A DNA stretch of 10,593 bases from assembly GCA_036568605.1 (NCBI GenBank), contig DATCSE010000341.1, positions 1-10,593 of the forward strand. Reading direction: 5' to 3'. Positions within the stretch are counted from its first letter, which is position 1. Each line of letters starts with the position of its first letter. Below are positions 6,056-10,593 of the stretch, piece by piece. The DNA is from DATCSE01 sp036568605. Lineage in GTDB: Bacteria > Pseudomonadota > Gammaproteobacteria > Burkholderiales > Burkholderiaceae_C. Under the pieces are notes generated by a model. It saw only the letters and a program-made list of their open reading frames with translations. It was not told the origin of the DNA and made no database searches. The translations under genes were made by a program, and so were the position numbers.

Positions 6056-7496
6056 GTCATGCAAGGCCTTTCTGCGCGGCGTCGTGGGCGCAGGACTGCT
6101 GGCCGCGGCCGGGCTCGCGAGCGCGGCCGCGACGATCACGATCGTCAACGGCAATGCGGCGGGCGTCGGGTTCAACGACCCGACTCCCGTCGCGCCGCTC
6201 GGCGGCAACCCGGGCACGACGCTCGGCCAGCAGCGGCTCAACGCGTTCCAGTACGCCGCGTCGGTGTGGGGCAGCCAGCTCGACAGCAGCGTCGAGATCA
6301 AGATCCTCGCGACCTTCGAGCCGCTGACCTGCACCGCGACGTCGGCGGTACTGGGTTCGGCCGGGCCGCGCGACGTCGAGGCCGATTTCGCCGGCGCGCC
6401 GGTACCGGGCACCTGGTACCACGTCGCGCTGGCGAACAAGCTCGCCGGCACGGATCTGTTCACGGCCGCGGTCGACCCGTCGGGAGGCGGTGCCGAGATC
6501 CGCGCGCGCTTCAACTCTCGCCTCGGACTGTTCGCGAACTGCCTGCCGGGCTCGCCGTTCTACCTCGGGCTGGACAATCAGCACGGCAACGCGATCGACC
6601 TCGTGACCGTGCTGCTGCACGAGTTCGGCCATGGGTTGGGCTTCTCGACCGTCACCGACGGCACGACCGGTGCCTATCTGGCCGGCCTGCCGAGCATCTA
6701 CGACGTCTTCGCGTTCGACAACACGCAGGCGAAGAGCTGGGTGCAGATGACCGATGCGCAACGTGCTGCGTCGGCGATCAACCCGCGTCAGCTGGTCTGG
6801 ACCGGTGCGAACGTCACGACCGCGGCGCCCAACGTGCTCAGCTTCGGGACACCGCAGCTGCAGGTCAACGCGCCATCCGCCATCGCCGGGCTCTATCTCG
6901 CCGGCGCGGCCTCGTTCGGTGCGCCGCTCGCGTACCCGGGGCTGACGCGACAGGTGATGCCGGTCGTCGAGGCCGGTGCGTTGGGGCAGGCTTGCGCGGC
7001 GCTGGATGCCGACAACCAGCGTGCCGTCGCGGGCCGCATCGCGCTGGTGCTGCGCGGCACCTGCGCGTTCGTCGTCAAGGCGGCCAACGTGCAGGCCGCG
7101 GGCGGTGTCGGGATGATCGTGGTCGACAACGTCGCGGGCGGGCCGCCGGCATCGCTGGGCGGCACCGATCCGTCGATCACGATCCCGGCCGTCCGCGTCA
7201 CGCTGGCCGATGGCGTCAAGCTGCTGTCCGGCATGACGCTGACGCCGAGCAACCGCAGCTCGGGCGTGGTCGCGAGGCTGGGAGTCGATCCGTCTCAACT
7301 CGCAGGTGCCGACACGCTGGGCCGGGTGATGCTGTACACGCCGAACCCGTTCCAGCCGGGCTCGTCGGTGTCGCACTGGGACACCGGCGCAAGCCGCAAT
7401 CTGCTGATGGAGCCGGCGATCAACGCCGACCTCACGCATTTCGTGTCGACGCCATACGACCTGACACTGCCGATGCTGAAGGACATCGGCTGGTAG
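6045..7496 (+). CDS. Secreted PA-domain metalloprotease 1, leishmanolysin (M8)-like active site
   Basis: The 483-residue product starts with a signal peptide (cleavage after about residue 28, LASAA). A conserved N-terminal segment holds GVGFNDPTPVAP and GGNPGTTLGQQR. HEFGHGLGF at 192-200 gives zinc ligands His192 and His196 and catalytic Glu193. No His follows where HExxHxxGxxH metzincins have one. Instead SHWD at 443-446 and Met455 in LLMEP repeat the distal His and Met-turn of leishmanolysin, with the same 11-residue step from His to Met. Residues about 300-397, with RGTCAFVVKA and AAGGVGMIVVDN, look like a protease-associated (PA) domain inserted between the two halves of the site. Four mature cysteines (96, 166, 317, 340) suggest two disulfides. 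It ends LKDIGW, with no PEP-CTERM tag, membrane anchor or obvious propeptide. It probably acts outside the inner membrane; its substrate is unknown. Confidence 0.88.
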   Translation: MRTESCKAFLRGVVGAGLLAAAGLASAAATITIVNGNAAGVGFNDPTPVAPLGGNPGTTLGQQRLNAFQYAASVWGSQLDSSVEIKILATFEPLTCTATSAVLGSAGPRDVEADFAGAPVPGTWYHVALANKLAGTDLFTAAVDPSGGGAEIRARFNSRLGLFANCLPGSPFYLGLDNQHGNAIDLVTVLLHEFGHGLGFSTVTDGTTGAYLAGLPSIYDVFAFDNTQAKSWVQMTDAQRAASAINPRQLVWTGANVTTAAPNVLSFGTPQLQVNAPSAIAGLYLAGAASFGAPLAYPGLTRQVMPVVEAGALGQACAALDADNQRAVAGRIALVLRGTCAFVVKAANVQAAGGVGMIVVDNVAGGPPASLGGTDPSITIPAVRVTLADGVKLLSGMTLTPSNRSSGVVARLGVDPSQLAGADTLGRVMLYTPNPFQPGSSVSHWDTGASRNLLMEPAINADLTHFVSTPYDLTLPMLKDIGW

Positions 7497-7541
7497 CGGC
7501 CCGACGATAGTCCGCCACAAAGTTTTCTCGCGTCTTCGCAG

Positions 7542-7576
7542 GGCGCGGCGATCGAAGGTCGCCGCGCCTTTTCTTT
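7542..7576 (+). terminator. Rho-independent terminator after protease 1
   Basis: GGCGCGGCGA at 7542-7551 pairs exactly with TCGCCGCGCC at 7559-7568 across a 7-base loop, followed by TTTTCTTT. It lies 45 bases after the protease 1 stop and closes module 1, so the PEP-CTERM gene needs its own promoter. Confidence 0.9.
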
Positions 7577-7668
7577 GCGCCTTTCCTTTGCTCGATCGCG
7601 TCGTCGTCGGTCGCCCCACAAATCGGGGATTGTTCGTGCAATGGCTCACAAATAGTCTGCCGCCCGGT

Positions 7669-7700
7669 GACACGAGTCGACTTTGTTGACTGCACGTGTC
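7669..7700. repeat. Imperfect palindrome, possible activator-binding site
   Basis: GACACG-AGTC and GACT-GCA-CGTGTC are inverted arms around a 9-base centre, with a 3-base insertion in the right arm. The site lies about 140-170 bases upstream of the start point predicted from the -24/-12 promoter at 7813-7828, where enhancer-binding activators of sigma-54 RNA polymerase usually bind. Binding is inferred from symmetry and position only. Confidence 0.4.
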
Positions 7701-7812
7701 CCATCCACAAGGGCTGTCTTGCCGGATCTGGTTATCCCCGGATCGCGTTCATGAGGGTCCATGCGAGCCTGAACGGGCTTGGTGTTGTTCCTCCTGACCG
7801 CCGCCTCGGGGT

Positions 7813-7828
7813 TGGCCGTCCGCTTGCC
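7813..7828 (+). promoter_or_regulatory. Sigma-54 (RpoN) -24/-12 promoter of the PEP-CTERM gene
   Basis: TGGCCGTCCGCTTGCC contains TGGC and TTGC with the invariant GG (7814-7815) and GC (7826-7827) at the required spacing, close to the consensus TGGCAC-N5-TTGCA. It predicts transcription starting near the A at 7839, 22 bases before the ATG, leaving just enough leader for the GAGGGAG ribosome site. No convincing sigma-70 promoter was seen here. PEP-CTERM genes in several betaproteobacteria are reported to depend on RpoN and the PrsK/PrsR regulators, which fits. Confidence 0.68.
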
Positions 7829-7860
7829 GGCGGAAATCAACCAACCCACCGAGGGAGTTC

Positions 7861-8532
7861 ATGACTTCTCTGAAGTACCTTTGTGCTGCGAGCGCGCTGG
7901 CGCTGGCTGCATCGGCGCAAGCCGGTCCTTTGATCGACGAAAGCTTCGATGACATCACCACGCTGGCCGGCAAGGGCTGGGTGTTGACGAACGACAGCAT
8001 CCCCACCGGGAAAACGGCCTGGTTCCAGGGCGATGTCGGCGCAGCGGGCGACATCTTCTACGGTGACGGCTCGTCGGGCGGCGGCTACATCGGGGCGAAC
8101 TACGAGAACGCCGGAACCGGCGGATTCGTCAACAACTTCCTGATCACGCCGGTGTTCTCGACCGCGTCGGCCGGGTCGGTCAGCTTCCTCGCGAAGGCGG
8201 ACGTCAGCGATCCTTCGTTCTACGACCTGATCCGCGTCGGCTTCAGCAGCGGCAGCAGCGACCCGTTCAACTTCTCGTTGACGCCGTCGATCACGCTGAC
8301 CGGCGACTGGGTGCAGTACACGTACAGCTACGCTGCGGCCGGCATCGGCTCGGTGGCGCGTTTCGCGATCGACTACACCGGCTGGGCGAAGAACGCCAAC
8401 TACATCGGCATCGACTCGTTCACCGTGACCCCGGTGCCCGAGCCGTCGACCTGGGCGCTGCTGGCGCTCGGCCTCGCGTGCATGGTGGTCTACAGCCGGC
8501 GCCGTACCGCCGCATCCCAGGCGCAAGCCTGA
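7861..8532 (+). CDS. PEP-CTERM sorted surface protein, choice-of-anchor J type
   Basis: The 223-residue exported protein has a signal peptide (cleavage after about residue 21, ASAQA). Residues about 22-190 form a beta-rich domain starting LIDESFDDITTLAGKGWVL, with WFQG, YIGANYENAG, FLITPVF and a late GIDSFTV strand. This pattern fits the choice-of-anchor J family, related to cleaved-adhesin domains. The C-terminus is a full PEP-CTERM signal: VPEPSTWALL at 192-201, a hydrophobic helix to about 211, then SRRR at 212-215. Such tags are recognised by exosortase EpsH/XrtA, which should be encoded elsewhere in the genome. The mature domain has no cysteine. The gene has its own -24/-12 promoter and GAGGGAG at 7851-7857. 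It lies between two copies of a small-protein plus metalloprotease module and may be cotranscribed with the second. Confidence 0.93.
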   Translation: MTSLKYLCAASALALAASAQAGPLIDESFDDITTLAGKGWVLTNDSIPTGKTAWFQGDVGAAGDIFYGDGSSGGGYIGANYENAGTGGFVNNFLITPVFSTASAGSVSFLAKADVSDPSFYDLIRVGFSSGSSDPFNFSLTPSITLTGDWVQYTYSYAAAGIGSVARFAIDYTGWAKNANYIGIDSFTVTPVPEPSTWALLALGLACMVVYSRRRTAASQAQA

Positions 8533-8562
8533 GGGTCGGCCACAAGCCCAGAAACGTTTGAA

Positions 8563-8589
8563 CGCGCCGCGGCCACAAACCGCGGCGCG
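8563..8589 (+). terminator. GC hairpin without T tract between the PEP-CTERM gene and small protein 2
   Basis: CGCGCCGCGG at 8563-8572 pairs exactly with CCGCGGCGCG at 8580-8589 over a 7-base loop. It is followed by CTTGCATG, not a run of T, so it is unlikely to be a full intrinsic terminator. It may be a leaky terminator or a 3' stabilising stem that lets the PEP-CTERM gene be expressed above the two genes that follow. No promoter was recognised between this hairpin and the gene at 8624. Confidence 0.55.
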
Positions 8590-8613
8590 CTTGCATGACA
8601 ACACTGAAAGTCC

Positions 8614-8619
8614 AGGAGA
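8614..8619 (+). promoter_or_regulatory. Ribosome binding site that sets the start of small protein 2
   Basis: AGGAGA ends four bases before the ATG at 8624. It selects this ATG over the in-frame TTG at 8558, which lies on the hairpin side of the spacer and would add 22 polar residues before the signal peptide. Confidence 0.75.
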
Positions 8620-8623
8620 ACCC

Positions 8624-9079
8624 ATGGTAAGAACGTTCAAGTCGTGCATCAGCGCTGCCGGCACTGGCCTTGCGCTGGCGAGCATCGCCGCGTTGGCGAT
8701 CCCGTCCGTGGCCCAGGAGGCGACGGCGCAATCGGTCAAGCCCGAACAGAGCGCGCCGGTGGATGCGAGCGCCGGGCAGATCGTCGTGCGCGATGCGGCC
8801 TCGGGCCAATTGCGGCCGGCCACCGCCGATGAAGCGCATGCACTGCGCGAGCAGCACGCCAAGGGCAAGCTGCGTGTCGCGCCGCAGGCCACGCTGGCCC
8901 GCTACCACTACAGCGGCGCCCGCGGTGCCCGTCTGACCGACGAGTTCATGAACTACTCGATCGTCGTGCGCCAGCCCGACGGCAGCCTGAAGGAGTACTG
9001 CTTCCAGAGCCGCGAGGCGGCCGAGGCAGCGATCAAGTCTGCGCCGGTTGGTGCAACCGCCACCTTGCCGACGGAGTGA
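8624..9079 (+). CDS. Small secreted single-cysteine protein, module 2 (post-PEP-CTERM-1-like)
   Basis: Function unknown; paralogue of the 170-residue protein at 5543. The 151-residue product has a signal peptide with likely cleavage near residue 30 (AIPSVA). It shares the DAASGQLRPATADE block at 57-70 and the block from TDEFMNYSIVV (105-115) to YCFQSREAAEAAI (125-137). Cys126 is the only cysteine in the mature part and aligns with Cys145 of the paralogue. It lies directly after a PEP-CTERM gene, the position suggested by the family name I recall (unchecked). Only seven bases separate its stop from the metalloprotease at 9087. Possible roles are chaperone, inhibitor or accessory factor of that protease. 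Confidence 0.83.
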   Translation: MVRTFKSCISAAGTGLALASIAALAIPSVAQEATAQSVKPEQSAPVDASAGQIVVRDAASGQLRPATADEAHALREQHAKGKLRVAPQATLARYHYSGARGARLTDEFMNYSIVVRQPDGSLKEYCFQSREAAEAAIKSAPVGATATLPTE

Positions 9080-9086
9080 GCCGACG

Positions 9087-10574
9087 ATGAAAAACTTCCA
9101 ATCCGCCCTTGCTCCGCTGACCGCCGCGGCGCTGCTGGCCTGCGCGGCCGCATCGGTCCATGCGGCCGCGACCATCAACATCATGAGCCGCGACCCGGCC
9201 GGCGTCGGCTTCAACGACCCGACGCCGGTGGCGCCGGTCGGCGGCAACCCCGGCACGACGCTCGGCCAGCAGCGCATGAACGTCTACCGCTACGTCGCCG
9301 ACATCTGGCAGGCGAACCTGGACAGCGACGTGACGATCACCGTCAGCGCCGGCTGGGACACGCTCGCCTGCACCGCCACCTCGGCGACGCTGGGCAGCGC
9401 CAGCGCCTGGAACATCTGGCACGACTTCCCCGGCGGCGTGCCGGGCACCTGGTACCCGCAGGCGCTCGCGAACAAGCTCGCCGGCGTGAACCTGTCGGCC
9501 GACATTCCCGACGACGGCACCGGCTACGGCACGGTGGACATCAAGACGCAGTTCAACATCAACCTCGGTAATCCGGGCTGCCTCGACGGCACGCCGTTCT
9601 ATCTAGGCCTCGACGGCAACGCCGGCACCAAGGTGAATTTCGTCGAGACGCTGCTGCACGAGCTCGGACACGGCCTGGGCTTCGCGGCGCTGACCGACAC
9701 CTCGGTCGGCTACCGCATCGCGGCGGACGGCAGCGCGTATGTCGCGAGCGGCGGCCTGCCCAGCATCTGGGAAGGGTTCATGTACGACAACACGGCCGGC
9801 AAGACCTGGCTGCAGATGACCAACGCCGAGCGCCAGGCATCCGCGATCAATCCGCTGAAGCTGGCGTGGAACGGCCTGCAAGCCGTAAACGGCGCGGCGC
9901 AGACGCTGGGTCCGGTGCCGTCGATCAAGATCGCAACGCCGGCGCCGGGGTATGCGGGCTATTACCCGTATGGCACGGCGGCGTTCGGCCCGGCAGTCGT
10001 GAACCCGGGTCCGTTCGGCGTGCTCGCGGTCGTGCCGGCCGACCCGGTCAGCGGCCCCGGTTGCGCGGCCTTCGATGCCGCGACGACGGCGGCCGTGAGC
10101 GGCAAGGTCGCGATCATCGACCGCGGCACCTGCGCATTCGTCGTCAAGGCGAAGAACGCGCAGAACGCGGGTGCGATCGGCGTGATCATCGCGAACAACG
10201 CGGGCGGTGCGGCACCGGGCCTGGGCGGCGCCGATCCGACGATCGTGATCCCGACGGTCAGCGTCTCGCAGGCCGACGGCGCGACGTTGAAGGCCGGTGT
10301 CGCCGCGGCGGTCAAGTACGGCTCGCGCAGCAAGCCGGGTGCGATGTCGGCGACGTTCGGCGTCGACACCTCGCGCAAGGCCGGTGCCGACCTGGCCGGC
10401 CGGCCGCTGCTGTACACGCCGAATCCGCGGGTCGCCGGCTCGTCGGTCTCGCACTGGGACGTCAGTGCGTTCCCGAACCTGCTGATGGAACCGAACATCA
10501 ACAGCGACCTGACGACCACGCTGGTCCCGCCCAAGGACCTGACTGTGCCGCTGCTGAAGGACATCGGCTGGTAA
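9087..10574 (+). CDS. Secreted PA-domain metalloprotease 2, leishmanolysin (M8)-like active site
   Basis: This 495-residue paralogue of the protease at 6045 aligns along its whole length. A signal peptide (cleavage after about residue 28, ASVHAA) is followed by the same GVGFNDPTPVAP and GGNPGTTLGQQR blocks. HELGHGLGF at 191-199 gives His191, Glu192 and His195. The distal SHWD has His456, and Met467 lies 11 residues later in LLMEP. The PA-like domain spans about 312-407, with DRGTCAFVVKA and NAGAIGVIIANN. The four mature cysteines (95, 165, 326, 349) match those of the paralogue. It is longer by a few insertions, one just after the HExxH helix (near VGYRIAADGSAY). I chose the ATG at 9087, with GGAG at 9073-9076; the earlier in-frame GTG at 9048 lies inside the upstream gene and precedes a proline-rich stretch. 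It ends LLKDIGW with no sorting tag. Confidence 0.88.
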   Translation: MKNFQSALAPLTAAALLACAAASVHAAATINIMSRDPAGVGFNDPTPVAPVGGNPGTTLGQQRMNVYRYVADIWQANLDSDVTITVSAGWDTLACTATSATLGSASAWNIWHDFPGGVPGTWYPQALANKLAGVNLSADIPDDGTGYGTVDIKTQFNINLGNPGCLDGTPFYLGLDGNAGTKVNFVETLLHELGHGLGFAALTDTSVGYRIAADGSAYVASGGLPSIWEGFMYDNTAGKTWLQMTNAERQASAINPLKLAWNGLQAVNGAAQTLGPVPSIKIATPAPGYAGYYPYGTAAFGPAVVNPGPFGVLAVVPADPVSGPGCAAFDAATTAAVSGKVAIIDRGTCAFVVKAKNAQNAGAIGVIIANNAGGAAPGLGGADPTIVIPTVSVSQADGATLKAGVAAAVKYGSRSKPGAMSATFGVDTSRKAGADLAGRPLLYTPNPRVAGSSVSHWDVSAFPNLLMEPNINSDLTTTLVPPKDLTVPLLKDIGW

Positions 10575-10593
10575 GCCGGCTCTTTCGGCCTCG

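Larger units (their letters stand above)
7497..7860 (+). other. Intergenic region between protease 1 and the PEP-CTERM gene
   Basis: These 364 bases carry no gene I can support. In order they contain the protease 1 terminator (7542-7576), an imperfect palindrome (7669-7700), a short direct repeat CCGGATC at 7722-7728 and 7738-7744, a sigma-54-type promoter (7813-7828) and the ribosome site of the PEP-CTERM gene (7851-7857). The stretch from 7577 to about 7760 is less GC-rich than the surrounding genes, as expected for a control region. Confidence 0.7.

Noticed and set aside
7374..7496. C-terminal sorting signal on the proteases
   Set aside because: The SHWD to DIGW segment has no PEP-like motif, transmembrane helix or basic tail. 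It is better explained as the distal part of the zinc site.
7642..7656. TGGCTC-N5-TAGT as a second sigma-54 promoter
   Set aside because: The -12 element has GT in place of the required GC and lies over 200 bases from the gene. The site at 7813-7828 is much better.
6057..7673. Long minus-strand open frame opposite protease 1
   Set aside because: Its composition is typical of a GC shadow and it runs through the terminator; the plus-strand protein has a signal peptide and conserved active-site motifs.
7722..7744. Direct repeat CCGGATC, two copies 16 bases apart
   Set aside because: Seven-base GC-rich repeats are expected by chance at this composition, and nothing else ties them to a function.
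7667..7864. 65-codon plus-strand frame in the intergenic region
   Set aside because: It has no ribosome site, no recognisable motif, and crosses both the palindrome and the -24/-12 promoter.
10575..10589. GCCG...CGGC hairpin after protease 2 as a terminator
   Set aside because: It has only a 4-bp stem and the window ends four bases later, so no T tract can be judged. A real terminator may lie just beyond the window.

Overview
The window looks like chromosomal DNA of a GC-rich betaproteobacterium, most likely order Burkholderiales. The evidence is strong third-position G/C bias in every gene, the order sdhC-sdhD-sdhA-sdhB-sdhE-gltA in one tight transcription unit (usual in that order), and a PEP-CTERM protein, a class typical of environmental, exopolysaccharide-making members. 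Every gene I accept is on the + strand. The taxon is inferred from gene order and protein style; no search was run.

Left half (1-5317), core metabolism. After the last 14 codons of an unidentified gene comes a complete succinate dehydrogenase operon: two membrane anchors (sdhC, sdhD), the flavoprotein (sdhA), the iron-sulfur protein (sdhB) and the flavinylation factor (sdhE). It is followed by type II citrate synthase (gltA) and closed by a perfect 12-bp GC-rich terminator with a T tract. All catalytic and cofactor residues I looked for are present. The one oddity is a tail of about 40 residues on SdhE that runs into the start of gltA.

Right half (5318-10593), an accessory set of exported proteins. 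A two-gene module occurs twice: a small secreted protein with one cysteine left after signal cleavage, followed at once by a secreted metalloprotease of about 490 residues. Module 1 is 5543-7496 and module 2 is 8624-10574. Between them lies a 223-residue PEP-CTERM protein of the choice-of-anchor J type (7861-8532). This gene has a well-matched sigma-54 (-24/-12) promoter and, further upstream, an imperfect palindrome placed where an enhancer-binding activator could sit. The small proteins resemble what I recall being called post-PEP-CTERM-1 proteins.

The proteases are the most interesting part. HExxHxxG lacks the usual third histidine three residues on, but a distant SHWD followed 11 residues after its His by the Met of LLMEP reproduces the third zinc ligand and Met-turn spacing of leishmanolysin (family M8). 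A PA domain lies between the two halves of the active site. Neither protease has a recognisable propeptide, so the co-encoded single-cysteine partner might act as a separate inhibitor or chaperone; this is a hypothesis. A reasonable working picture is an exported, possibly RpoN-controlled surface or matrix system in which the proteases and their partners work with a surface-sorted PEP-CTERM protein. No RNA genes, CRISPR arrays, insertion sequences or phage genes were seen.
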